Part shown: piece after piece, positions 8,850-15,653 of the stretch
Layout of the letters: each line of letters starts with the position of its first letter
Position numbering within the stretch: position 1 is the stretch's first letter
Source of the DNA: Syntrophaceae bacterium UBA2251
GTDB taxonomy: Bacteria; Desulfobacterota; Syntrophia; Syntrophales; UBA2251
Direction: 5' to 3'
Assembly (NCBI GenBank): GCA_002347815.1
Contig: DDXV01000011.1
Coordinates: 1 to 24,509 of the forward strand
Length of the DNA stretch: 24,509 bases
Made by a program: the position numbers and the translations under genes
The notes under the pieces: model-generated
What the model was told of the DNA's origin: nothing
Database searches by the model: none
Seen by the model: the letters and a program-made list of their open reading frames with translations, nothing else

Positions 8850-9701
8850 CTATTTCTGCTGCGCCCGCTGCCACTCCCGCGAATTCGGGAAGAACAGGGG
8901 GGCGCCATACTTCTCCCTGCCGAAATCGCGGATGATCGCCTGCCCCTTGTCCGGCGCGGTGAGCCAACGGACAAAGGTCTGCGTGTCTTTTGCATTCACC
9001 CGTGCAATCTTCTTCGGGTTGACGGGGATCAGCGAAATGTAGTTGAGCAGGGCCTGATCGCCCTCGACCAGGATGCCAATCGCGATCTTTTCCTTGAGGG
9101 AAAGATACGTCGCCCGGTCGATGACGGTATAGGCGCCCTTTTCGTCCGTATACTTCAAAGTCGGTGCATTCCCCTCGGCACCTCTGGCATAAACCTGATA
9201 CCAGGCGCCCGCCGGCTGGATCCAGGCCTTGGTCCAGAGTTCCATCTCCGCAACATGGGTTCCCGACTTGTCGCCCCGGCTGATGAAGGGCGCGTTCTTC
9301 GCGGCGATGGCCTTCAGGGCCGCCGTCGCCGAAGCCATCCCCTTGATGCCCGCCGGGTCGGCCGCCGGACCGACGATGACGAAGTCGTTGTACATCAGCG
9401 GGATCCGTTCCGTGCCATACCCTTCGGCCACGAATTTCTCCTCGAGGGATTTCGCATGAACCATCACGAGATCCACGCTCCCTTGGCGGGCGATGTTCAG
9501 GGCCGCCCCCGTTCCGGCGCCCACGTGGCGCACACGGATGCCGGTGTCTTTTTCGAATCGATCCTCCAGCGCCCCGACGATCCCCGCATCGACGGGACCG
9601 ATCGTGCTGGACAGAAGCAGGAATCCGCCTCCCTTGGCGAGACTGAGTCCCGGACAGCACAACAGCACGCCCAGAAACACACCGATCAGCAACTTTTTCA
9701 T
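8850..9701 (-). CDS. Second TupA-like substrate-binding protein with altered ligand loop
   Basis: A 283-residue periplasmic binding protein, clearly a paralog of the downstream TupA. The two share NDFVI-GPA-DPAGIKGM, a DKSGTH block and the C-terminal FG-(V/R)-(D/E)KYG-PLFFP. It has a signal peptide (cleavage near SLA22). The decisive difference is the N-terminal loop: where TupA has TTTSTQDTGLL, this protein has LSSTIGPVDAGIV (residues 30-42). The loop is rebuilt although S31, S32 and T33 could still bind an oxyanion, and the arginine of SRGDKSGT is kept. It may bind a different anion such as molybdate, or act as a signalling or scavenging partner of the same permease, since no second permease is present. 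GGAGGAGG precedes the ATG. It lies 31 bp after the regulator gene. Confidence 0.85.
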   Translation of the reverse strand: MKKLLIGVFLGVLLCCPGLSLAKGGGFLLLSSTIGPVDAGIVGALEDRFEKDTGIRVRHVGAGTGAALNIARQGSVDLVMVHAKSLEEKFVAEGYGTERIPLMYNDFVIVGPAADPAGIKGMASATAALKAIAAKNAPFISRGDKSGTHVAEMELWTKAWIQPAGAWYQVYARGAEGNAPTLKYTDEKGAYTVIDRATYLSLKEKIAIGILVEGDQALLNYISLIPVNPKKIARVNAKDTQTFVRWLTAPDKGQAIIRDFGREKYGAPLFFPNSREWQRAQQK

Positions 9702-9732
9702 CTTCCCATACCTCCTCCCCGATGTTCGCAGA

Positions 9733-10668
9733 TCACGTCAGAAGCCGTCCGGTCCGCGCGAAGTCGTACCCCCCCAATCCCCGGACACTTTCCTGGAACG
9801 CCTTCCCCTGGAGGATGTCGAGCAGGGATTGAACCGTCCGGGAAAAGAAGGTCTTCCGGTCGAGAATCATGTCGAAGCTCTCCTCCGTCAGCGGCACGAA
9901 GGCGAGGCCGAGCAGACGCGCCACGGCCCCGACCGCGACACCCGCGTCGGCCCGTCCGGCGCGGACGGCAAGCCCCACCTCCACGTGCGTGCATACCGAC
10001 CGCTCGAACCCTTGGATCCGCCCCGGATCGATCCCCTCGGCCCGGAGACGCGCCTCGGTCAGGAGGTGGATGCCGGACCCCTCCTGGCGGTTCACGAAGC
10101 TGACATCGGGCCGGACCAGATCGGAAAACGCCGCGATGCCCTTCGGGTTTCCGGCCGCGGTCACGAACCCCACCTCCCGGTTGAACAGGTGCACGGTCGT
10201 CGTTTCCCGATCGCCGAGATAACGGCCGATCACGGCGGGTGTATTGTAGGATCCTGTTTCCGCATCGAGGAGATGGCTCCAGGCGACGTCCGTGTAGCCC
10301 TCCCCCAGCGTGCGGAGACCTTCCGCGCTGCCGGTGACCGCCGAAAAGATGGCGCCGCCCGGGATGGACCGGCCGGCGGCGGCGATGAGCATCGTGAGCA
10401 GGGGGTCATCGCTCCCCGCGGCCAGCAGGGCGCCTTCGCTTCCGCGGCTCCGCTGCCGGACGTCAGCCAGGTTCCGCCGGGTCCGATCCTCCAGCCACGC
10501 ATCGATGAGACGCTTGGAAAACAGCCATTTCCCCGTGGCCTTGGTCCCCGGCAGGCGGCCGGACTTGAGCAGGGCATAGACCTGTTTCTCGTGGATATGG
10601 AGATAACGGGCAAGGCCCTGCGTATTCATCCACTGATCCTGAACGGTGCGGGCATCGTCGTCTTCCAT
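9733..10668 (-). CDS. HTH (excisionase-type) plus PBP-like domain transcription regulator, probable W/Mo sensor
   Basis: The 311-residue protein has an excisionase/MerR-like helix-turn-helix at about residues 13-60 (WMNTQGLARYLHIHEKQVYA, then GKWLFSKRLIDAWLE). A periplasmic-binding-protein-like domain fills about 88-290, with NRQEGSGIHLLTE (193-205) and THVEVGLAVRAGRADAGVAV (227-246), matching the PBP_like family often fused to DNA-binding or MoeA domains. No signal peptide, so cytoplasmic. Being first in a same-strand run with two TupA-type proteins, TupB and TupC suggests it senses tungstate/molybdate and controls this unit. I chose the ATG at 10668, preceded by GGGGGTGAG; an ATG at 10695 would add nine residues. 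It is unlike classical ModE (no MOP domains seen). Ligand and role are inferred. Confidence 0.82.
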   Translation of the reverse strand: MEDDDARTVQDQWMNTQGLARYLHIHEKQVYALLKSGRLPGTKATGKWLFSKRLIDAWLEDRTRRNLADVRQRSRGSEGALLAAGSDDPLLTMLIAAAGRSIPGGAIFSAVTGSAEGLRTLGEGYTDVAWSHLLDAETGSYNTPAVIGRYLGDRETTTVHLFNREVGFVTAAGNPKGIAAFSDLVRPDVSFVNRQEGSGIHLLTEARLRAEGIDPGRIQGFERSVCTHVEVGLAVRAGRADAGVAVGAVARLLGLAFVPLTEESFDMILDRKTFFSRTVQSLLDILQGKAFQESVRGLGGYDFARTGRLLT

Positions 10669-10692
10669 GATCTCACCCCCGGGTTGACAGCA

Positions 10693-10715
10693 CATTTGAC
10701 CTTTCGCTCAAAATG
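10693..10715 (-). promoter_or_regulatory. Candidate operator upstream of the regulator gene
   Basis: CATTTGA (10693-10699), then eight bases, then TCAAAATG (10708-10715): a near-perfect inverted repeat with one extra A, 25-47 bp upstream of the regulator start. Its place in the divergent region (10669-10855) would allow autoregulation and control of the plus-strand cassette. Based on symmetry alone. Confidence 0.3.
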
Positions 10716-10760
10716 CGGAGGGATCATAAGAAAATGAACGGAGAAATTCAAGAAATAAAT

Positions 10761-10789
10761 TCCCTAAACCGACCTTATCCGACTATAAT
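10761..10789 (+). promoter_or_regulatory. Possible promoter of the TiaS-like/72-aa/MoSto cassette
   Basis: A perfect TATAAT (10784-10789) stands in an AT-rich patch 67 bp before the start codon at 10856. The -35 region at 17 bp (TCCCTA) is poor, which suggests an activator-dependent promoter, or that the -10 match is chance. Confidence 0.35.
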
Positions 10790-10855
10790 ATCCTTAAAAC
10801 AACAGATGTGCCGACGGAGAGGGACGATCTCCGGCGGTAAAGGAAAGGATGTGCC

Positions 10856-11578
10856 ATGCCTCTCATTTATGTCGGCTTCGACGACACCGATTCCCTCACC
10901 TCCGCCGAAGGGACAGGCAAGATGACCCGCCGCTTCGAGGATGTCCTCCCGCCGGAATGCCGGCTGATCGGCGTCGTGCGGCAGCAGTTGCTCGTCGATC
11001 CGCGGATTCTCTACACCTCCCATAACAGTGCGGCGTGCGCCATCGTCGAGGCCCCCTCCCGGGACTGCCTCGCCGAGATCGTGTCCCGCGCCGTCGCCCA
11101 CGTCGAGGCGCATCATGCCCCGGAGAGCGATCCGGGACTGTGCGTCGTCTGCGCGGACGATCCCGTCATCCCCCGCCTCACGGCCTTCGGCGCGCGCTGC
11201 GCGACGGAACTCGCAACCCAAGAGGAAGCGAAAAGGGCCGCCCGGGGGGGTCACCTGTCGGGTCACGGCGGCACCGAGGACGGCATCATCGGCGCCGCCG
11301 GCGGCGTGGGCCTCACGGCCGGGGGCTGGTGCGGGCGCTTCATCGAATTCGGCCGGCTGAGGGCCATCCCGGAGGCCGTGTCCGTGAAAGAGCTGGAAAA
11401 TCTCGGGATAACCGTGGTATCCTCCGACCGCGAGGCGAAATATCCTCCACCGGCGGACAGGGTGCTGACGGGAGCGTGGGTGCGCCCCTTCCTGTGGGCG
11501 GGAAGACCCGTGCTGCCCCTGCTTCCCCTCGGGGACCACCAGTGGAAACCGACCATCGGCAAGGCGAGAAAGACCTGA
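10856..11578 (+). CDS. Stand-alone TiaS-like (TCKD kinase-type) protein, function unknown
   Basis: A 240-residue protein beginning MPLIYVGFDDTDSLTSAEGT. The FDDTDS signature near the N-terminus and the glycine-rich HLSGHGGTEDGIIGAAGG (133-150) both resemble the catalytic kinase domain of archaeal TiaS, the tRNA-Ile2 agmatidine synthetase that uses ATP. The zinc-ribbon and OB-fold RNA-binding parts of TiaS (a roughly 420-residue protein) are absent, and bacteria use TilS/lysidine instead. A tRNA role is therefore unlikely, and phosphotransfer to another substrate is a guess. Four scattered Cys (C35, C61, C71, C96) give no obvious metal motif. GGAAAGGA precedes the ATG. It is followed after 12 bp by the 72-aa gene and then the MoSto-like gene, suggesting a shared operon concerned with Mo/W. 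Confidence 0.8.
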   Translation: MPLIYVGFDDTDSLTSAEGTGKMTRRFEDVLPPECRLIGVVRQQLLVDPRILYTSHNSAACAIVEAPSRDCLAEIVSRAVAHVEAHHAPESDPGLCVVCADDPVIPRLTAFGARCATELATQEEAKRAARGGHLSGHGGTEDGIIGAAGGVGLTAGGWCGRFIEFGRLRAIPEAVSVKELENLGITVVSSDREAKYPPPADRVLTGAWVRPFLWAGRPVLPLLPLGDHQWKPTIGKARKT

Positions 11579-11590
11579 AGGAGGTCCATC

Positions 11591-11809
11591 ATGGCAGGGA
11601 TGATTTTTTACCGCGAGAGAAGGAAGATCAAGGAAGGGGAGAAGAAGCCCCGCTTCAAGCTGGTCGCCGTTGCGGGCCTGGATCTCGACATCTACGCCGA
11701 TCACCTGCGCAAGACCGAGCTGGAGCAGATCGCCCAGGCCGTCGGGGCCGAGCTTGTCCAGTTGAAGGGCGGGGACAAGGCCCACGACGCCGAAATCGAG
11801 GTCAAGTAA
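11591..11809 (+). CDS. Small conserved-looking protein of unknown function (72 aa)
   Basis: I do not recognise this family. The 72-residue protein starts MAGMIFYRERRKIKEGEKKP, a very basic N-terminal third. A compact alternating part follows (RFKLVAVAGLDLDIYADHLR, then LEQIAQAVGAELVQLKGG) that could form a small beta-alpha-beta fold. No signal peptide, membrane segment or Cys. AAGGAGG is placed 7 bp ahead of the ATG, so translation is well supported. It sits 12 bp after the TiaS-like gene and 14 bp before the MoSto-like gene, so it is almost certainly in one transcript with them and may be a small partner of the storage protein. Confidence 0.75.
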   Translation: MAGMIFYRERRKIKEGEKKPRFKLVAVAGLDLDIYADHLRKTELEQIAQAVGAELVQLKGGDKAHDAEIEVK

Positions 11810-11823
11810 GGAAAGGATAAGCC

Positions 11824-12681
11824 ATGGCGCTGATGCGAGATCGCGACGGCCGCAGGCTGCACGTCAAGAGCCGCCTGATGGGGGAAAGCCTCGTCAGCCG
11901 GTCTTTCCTGGACACGCTGCCTGAGGCCCCCCAGACCCGCCTGTTTCCCGATGTCCGCATCGTCAAGATCGGAGGCCAGTCCCTGTGCGACCGGGGCGCC
12001 AAGGCCCTCCCCGGCGTGGTCAAGGAAATCCTGGCCAACAAGGACCGCCATCAGTTGCTCCTGACCACGGGCGGCGGCACGCGCAGCCGCCACATCTACG
12101 CGATCGCCCTGGAGCTGGGGATGCCCACGGGGATCGTCGCCAAGTTCGGCAACGCCATTTCGGAGCAGAATGCGCTCCTGGTATCGACCCTGCTCGCCCC
12201 CTGGGGCGGCATCAAGATCGGACATGACGAGATCGTCAAACTCCCGACCTACTTCGCCCAAGGGATCATCCCCGTCATGCACGGGATGCCCCCGTACGAC
12301 TATTTCGCCCTCCCGCCCGCCAAGGGGCGCATCCCCATCCACCGGACGGATACCGGCACCGTGATCCTGGCCGACCTGATCGGCGCGCGCTCCTGCATCC
12401 TCCTCAAGGACGAGGCGGGCCTGTACGACCGGGACCCCAAGAAGGACAAGGAGGCGGTCTTCATCCCGCGCATCGGCTGCCGGGAACTCGTCGCCCGCAA
12501 CCTGGACGACCTGATTCTCGAACGGGCCTGCCTGGAGATCCTGGAGAACAGCCAGGTGCTCGAATCCATCCAGATCGTCAACGGTCTCGAGCAGGGCGCC
12601 CTGACGCGGGCGCTCGACGGCGAGCCGGTGGGGACGACCATCTACAAGGACGCACCCGTCGGATCGCAGCCGGAGACCTGA
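11824..12681 (+). CDS. mosB: Molybdenum storage protein (MoSto) subunit-like, amino-acid-kinase fold
   Basis: Azotobacter MoSto stores polyoxomolybdate or tungstate in an ATP-driven alpha3-beta3 cage built from UMP-kinase-like subunits. This 285-residue protein matches the beta subunit (MosB) along its length. The shared blocks are VKIGGQSLCDRG (47-58), TTGGGTRSRHIYAIALELG (81-99), GMPPYDY (154-160), RTDTG (174-178), KDEAGLYDRDPKKDKEA (195-211) and, near the C-terminus, VNGLEQGALTRALDGEPVGT. The N-terminal 40 residues are extra and basic. Only one such subunit is encoded here, so the cage would be homomeric or its partner lies elsewhere. An ordinary uridylate kinase is less likely, since the MosB-specific blocks are retained. 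GGAAAGGA precedes the ATG. It lies beside the Tup uptake genes and an FDH. Confidence is high for the family, moderate for storage function. Confidence 0.85.
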   Translation: MALMRDRDGRRLHVKSRLMGESLVSRSFLDTLPEAPQTRLFPDVRIVKIGGQSLCDRGAKALPGVVKEILANKDRHQLLLTTGGGTRSRHIYAIALELGMPTGIVAKFGNAISEQNALLVSTLLAPWGGIKIGHDEIVKLPTYFAQGIIPVMHGMPPYDYFALPPAKGRIPIHRTDTGTVILADLIGARSCILLKDEAGLYDRDPKKDKEAVFIPRIGCRELVARNLDDLILERACLEILENSQVLESIQIVNGLEQGALTRALDGEPVGTTIYKDAPVGSQPET

Positions 12682-12691
12682 GGGGCGCCCT

Positions 12692-12726
12692 GCCGGCCTG
12701 AAAAACCCGCCGTATTTTCATCCGGC
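12692..12726. terminator. Inverted repeat between convergent mosB-like and nikO genes, possible bidirectional terminator
   Basis: GCCGG (12692-12696) plus GAAAA (12700-12704) pair with TTTTC (12715-12719) plus CCGGC (12722-12726), leaving a small internal loop. It fills the 47-bp space between two convergent genes, where a shared terminator is expected. There is no long T run. Confidence 0.38.
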
Positions 12727-12728
12727 CC

Positions 12729-13463
12729 TCAGCGTCGCTGGAGCGACAGCGGCAATTCCAGGTTATTCGCCTCGAGCAACGTCCGGTTCGAAAGGATGTC
12801 CTCCGACGGACCGTCGGCGACCACCCTCCCCTCTCCGATGACGATGCAGCGTTCGCAGACGTCGAGGATCAGGTCGAGGTCGTGCGAGGCGACGAGCTTG
12901 GAGTGCTGGAAGGTCTTGAGGAGTCCGATCAGGGAGCGCCGCGATCGGGGGTCGAGGTTGGCCGCCGGCTCGTCCATGGCGAGGATGTCGGGTTCCATGG
13001 CCATCACCGCGGCGATCGCCACGGCGCTCTTCTCCCCCGCCGACAGGTGGTGCGGCGGCTTGTTCTTGAGCGCGAGCCCGTTCACCCGGGACAGGGCGCT
13101 TTCCACCCGCTCGCGGACATGGGCCTTATCCAGCCCGAGGTTCAGGGGACCGAAGGCGACGTCGTCGAAGACGGTCGGCATGAAGAGCTGGTCGTCCGGA
13201 TTCTGAAACACGGATCCGACCTTCCGTCGGATCTCCCCCCGCGTTGCGGCGGTCAGATTGAGATCCCCGATCGTCACCTGACCCGACGTCGGCAGCAGGC
13301 ACCCGTTCAAGTGCTGGAGGAGGGTGGATTTCCCCGCCCCGTTCGCCCCCACGACCCCCACCGACTCCCCGTGGACGATCCGGAAGCTGACCCCCCTCAG
13401 GGCCGCCGTGCCGTCGGGATAGCGGAAGAAGACCTCCTTGAATTCAATGATGTGATGGCTCAT
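12729..13463 (-). CDS. nikO: ECF-type nickel/cobalt transporter ATPase (NikO/CbiO)
   Basis: ATPase of an energy-coupling-factor transporter. The 244-residue protein has Walker A GANGAGKST (39-47), Q-loop FQNPDDQLF, signature LSAGEKSAVAIA (a common variant of LSGGQ in CbiO/NikO) and Walker B ILAMDEPAANLDP. The frame is open further upstream, but the ATG at 13463 (MSHHIIEFKEV) overlaps the nikQ stop as ATGA and starts exactly at the domain. It is last in the nikMN-nikQ-nikO unit. Confidence 0.93.
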   Translation of the reverse strand: MSHHIIEFKEVFFRYPDGTAALRGVSFRIVHGESVGVVGANGAGKSTLLQHLNGCLLPTSGQVTIGDLNLTAATRGEIRRKVGSVFQNPDDQLFMPTVFDDVAFGPLNLGLDKAHVRERVESALSRVNGLALKNKPPHHLSAGEKSAVAIAAVMAMEPDILAMDEPAANLDPRSRRSLIGLLKTFQHSKLVASHDLDLILDVCERCIVIGEGRVVADGPSEDILSNRTLLEANNLELPLSLQRR

Positions 13464-14269
13464 CGCCAGATCCCCTGCGCCAGAAGCCCGATCCCCTCGG
13501 TCACGGGGAAAAAGCGACACGCCCCCAGGAAAACCGCCGTGATCGCGACGAAAACGAGATCGACGGACCTCAGACGGAGGGTCCCCAGGCGCGGAATGTC
13601 CCCCGCGAACCCCCGGCAGAGCATCGCCTGGTAGATCCGCTCCGCCCGGTCCAGCGTCCGGATCAGGAGAACCCCGACCAGGCGCGCAAAGACCGTCGCG
13701 CCCCGGCCGCGCCCCGCGAAGGCGCGCATGTCCCACGCGCGGACGATCCGCATCGCCTCCTCCGCCAGGACGAAGAGGTAGCGGTACAGAAACAGGAGCT
13801 GCGAGACGAAGATCGGCGGGCAGCCGAGGCGTCTCAAGGCATGACAGACGCCGGGGAAGGAGGTCGTCGCGACGAGCAGGAGCGCCGCGCTGACCGTGAG
13901 CGCGAACTTGAGGAGGATCGAGGCGAAGGACAGCCAGCCCGCGGAGACGGGCAGACCGGCGATGACCGCGACGGTCCGGGTGTCCAGGAACGGGCTGAAG
14001 ATCCCGACGAACACCGCGAAGGGCGAGACGATCAGGACCTTGCGCAGGATGAACCCGATCGGGATCTCCCCCAGGGTGGCCGCAAGCACCGGAAACAGGA
14101 GGAAGGGGACCAGTCCCGCCACGTCGTACTTGGGAAAGGAGACGACCGTCACCAGGAAAAGTCCCGTCGCGATCACCTTGGCGCGCGGATCGAGGGAATG
14201 CACCGCCGTCCTGCGGTAGGACAGCCGGTCCAGACGTCCCAGGTCGAAATACTGCGTGTGGAAATTCAT
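13460..14269 (-). CDS. nikQ: ECF-type nickel/cobalt transporter transmembrane T component (NikQ/CbiQ)
   Basis: Couples the ATPase to the substrate-binding membrane subunit. The 269-residue protein starts MNFHTQYFDLGRLDRLSYRR and carries the N-terminal block VHSLDPRAKVIATGLFL. It has several hydrophobic helices and the two cytoplasmic Ala-Arg-Gly-type coupling motifs: MRAFAGRGR and the MLCRGFAGD block in its C-terminal half. The start at 14269 overlaps the nikMN stop by 4 bp and its own stop overlaps nikO by 4 bp. Confidence 0.93.
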   Translation of the reverse strand: MNFHTQYFDLGRLDRLSYRRTAVHSLDPRAKVIATGLFLVTVVSFPKYDVAGLVPFLLFPVLAATLGEIPIGFILRKVLIVSPFAVFVGIFSPFLDTRTVAVIAGLPVSAGWLSFASILLKFALTVSAALLLVATTSFPGVCHALRRLGCPPIFVSQLLFLYRYLFVLAEEAMRIVRAWDMRAFAGRGRGATVFARLVGVLLIRTLDRAERIYQAMLCRGFAGDIPRLGTLRLRSVDLVFVAITAVFLGACRFFPVTEGIGLLAQGIWR

Positions 14270-15315
14270 GGGGTCGAACCGGGCCTTCTCCCGGCGGACC
14301 GGATCCCCAGGCCGATCAGACCGACCAGGACGAGGACGATGGCCGCGCCCGTGACGCCCGCCGCCGACGTCCCGGCCTCGATGCCGGGCCAGGCGGCCGC
14401 CGGGGCCGCGGGTGCCGGCTCGGCCGCCGCCGCCTTGAAGCCGTAATCGGGGAGAAAGGCGGTTTTCTCCTGAAGACCCCGGAGAACGGCCGCGACGCCG
14501 CGCTCCGCTTCGGACAGTTCGCCCCGGCCCGTCACCCGTTCGATCGCCCACTCCAGGCCGTCCGGTTGCGTCGAGGCAAACCAGGAAAACGCCCCGCCCG
14601 TCAGGACGGCGAGGAGGGCAAAGACCGTCAGCGCCTTCGCGAGCGGAACGCCGGCGCCGACCGGCCGTGCGGCGGCGACGCTTTCGAGGATCTCGGGCCG
14701 TGCGGCGGCGACATAGCCGATGATCCCGGCCGTCACGAACCCCTCCACGATCCCGATGGCCAGATGGATCGGCTGCATGAGCAGGACGAAGGCGCCGAAG
14801 GGCAGTTCGCTCCGTCCGGACAGCAGCGTCTCCAAAACGACCGAGAAGGCGCCCAACTGCAGCGCGATCACCACGCTCAGGACCGAGGCGATCAGGATGC
14901 GCCCCGGACTGCGGCCCTCCCCGGCCAGGGGCCTGTAGAGGAGCGGATAGACGAGGCAGCAGGGATAGACCCCCAGATTCCAGATGTTGCAGCCCAGGGC
15001 CAGAAGCCCGCCGTCCGCGAAGAAGAGCGCCTGAACCGTCAGGACCGAGGCCATCGTGAGAAAGGCGGCGTGAGGCCCCAGGAGGATCGCGAGGATCATG
15101 CCGCCGCCCAGGTGGCCGCTCGATCCCGTCCCGGGGATGGTGAAATTGATCATCTGCGCCGCAAAGATGAAGGCGCCGAGAACCCCCATCAGGGGGATCG
15201 TCCGGTCATTGATTTGGACCTTCAGTTTCTTCGAGGCGTATCCGCCCACCGCCGCCGTCCCGGCCCACAAGGTCGCCCCGACGGCCGGGGAGAGCAAAGC
15301 ATCAGCCATGTGCAT
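14266..15315 (-). CDS. nikMN: ECF-type nickel/cobalt transporter substrate-binding membrane protein, NikM-NikN fusion
   Basis: This membrane subunit binds the metal ion. The 349-residue protein starts MHMADALLSPAVG; the N-terminal Met1-His2 is the metal-binding end of CbiM/NikM, which fixes the start at 15315 (AAGGAG upstream) rather than the ATG six bases later. The M part (about 1-215) keeps GTGSSGHLGGGMILAILLGP. From about residue 230 a NikN/CbiN-like segment follows, with a hydrophobic helix, the PDGLEWAIERVTG signature and a final helix (VTGAAIVLVLVGLIGLG), so M and N are fused. Nickel is favoured over cobalt because of the adjacent nikR remnant and half NikR site; sequence alone does not settle the metal. 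Confidence 0.92.
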   Translation of the reverse strand: MHMADALLSPAVGATLWAGTAAVGGYASKKLKVQINDRTIPLMGVLGAFIFAAQMINFTIPGTGSSGHLGGGMILAILLGPHAAFLTMASVLTVQALFFADGGLLALGCNIWNLGVYPCCLVYPLLYRPLAGEGRSPGRILIASVLSVVIALQLGAFSVVLETLLSGRSELPFGAFVLLMQPIHLAIGIVEGFVTAGIIGYVAAARPEILESVAAARPVGAGVPLAKALTVFALLAVLTGGAFSWFASTQPDGLEWAIERVTGRGELSEAERGVAAVLRGLQEKTAFLPDYGFKAAAAEPAPAAPAAAWPGIEAGTSAAGVTGAAIVLVLVGLIGLGIRSAGRRPGSTP

Positions 15316-15439
15316 GGCAAGACTCCTTGATTCAGGGCATCATCCCATCATGCGGGTTTGCGAGACGAAACCCCTTCCCGACCCTGGAAGACCCGTCGGT
15401 TTCCCGGTCAGGGAATGGCCCCGAAACCCGTTCACGGAT

Positions 15440-15473
15440 GCGTTAAATGCCATTCATTCAAAATTCGTAACAC
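15440..15473 (-). promoter_or_regulatory. Degenerate NikR-type operator upstream of nikMN
   Basis: On the minus strand a perfect GTGTTAC (15467-15473) is followed 20 bp later by TTAACGC (15440-15446), a 5/7 match to GTAACAC. From memory of comparative-genomic work, deltaproteobacterial NikR sites read GTGTTAC, 14-15 bp, GTAACAC; the half-site fits but the spacing does not. It lies about 125 bp before the nikMN start. The rest of 15316-15496 has GC-rich self-complementary stretches but no known riboswitch that I can recognise. Confidence 0.35.
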
Positions 15474-15496
15474 GAGCGGACAAAAAAATCCTGCAG

Positions 15497-15649
15497 CTAT
15501 CCCATCTCCCGGCCCGCGCCCGACATGCTGAGCGCGCCGTGCTTCACGCCCCTGACGGACTTCAGGGCGTGGGACAGGGCCTCCACCCGGACGGCCTTGC
15601 CCCGGACGGCCACGATCTCCAGGCAGGTGTGGTGGTCCAGACACGGCGT
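15497..15649 (-). pseudogene. nikR: Truncated nikR: only the C-terminal nickel-binding (ACT-like) domain remains
   Basis: The frame reads CLDHHTCLEIVAVRGKAV and then RGVKHGALSMSG before TAG at 15497. This aligns with the end of E. coli NikR (INHDDCLEIAVLKGDMGD..., QRGVRHGHL). The Cys equivalent to Ni ligand C95 is kept, but the match stops at the preceding His-x-His, which is replaced by T-x-C. There is no ribbon-helix-helix DNA-binding part and no start codon or ribosome site. Upstream in all frames is the SDR gene, whose stop is at 15654. It is on the same strand as, and just upstream of, the nikMNQO genes that NikR would regulate. I read it as a remnant left by a rearrangement. Confidence 0.75.
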
Positions 15650-15653
15650 TCCC

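Noticed and set aside
7056..10103. Very long plus-strand open frame (about 1,015 codons) opposite the tup genes
   Set aside because: Antisense shadow of GC-rich genes; rich in Arg, Asp, Gly and Pro, no ribosome site, no recognisable domain, and it covers several well-supported minus-strand genes.
15316..15430. GGAAGACC on the plus strand, recalling the 3' part of a cobalamin riboswitch near a CbiM/NikM gene
   Set aside because: It points away from nikMN and there is no GCCACTG B12 box or surrounding core.
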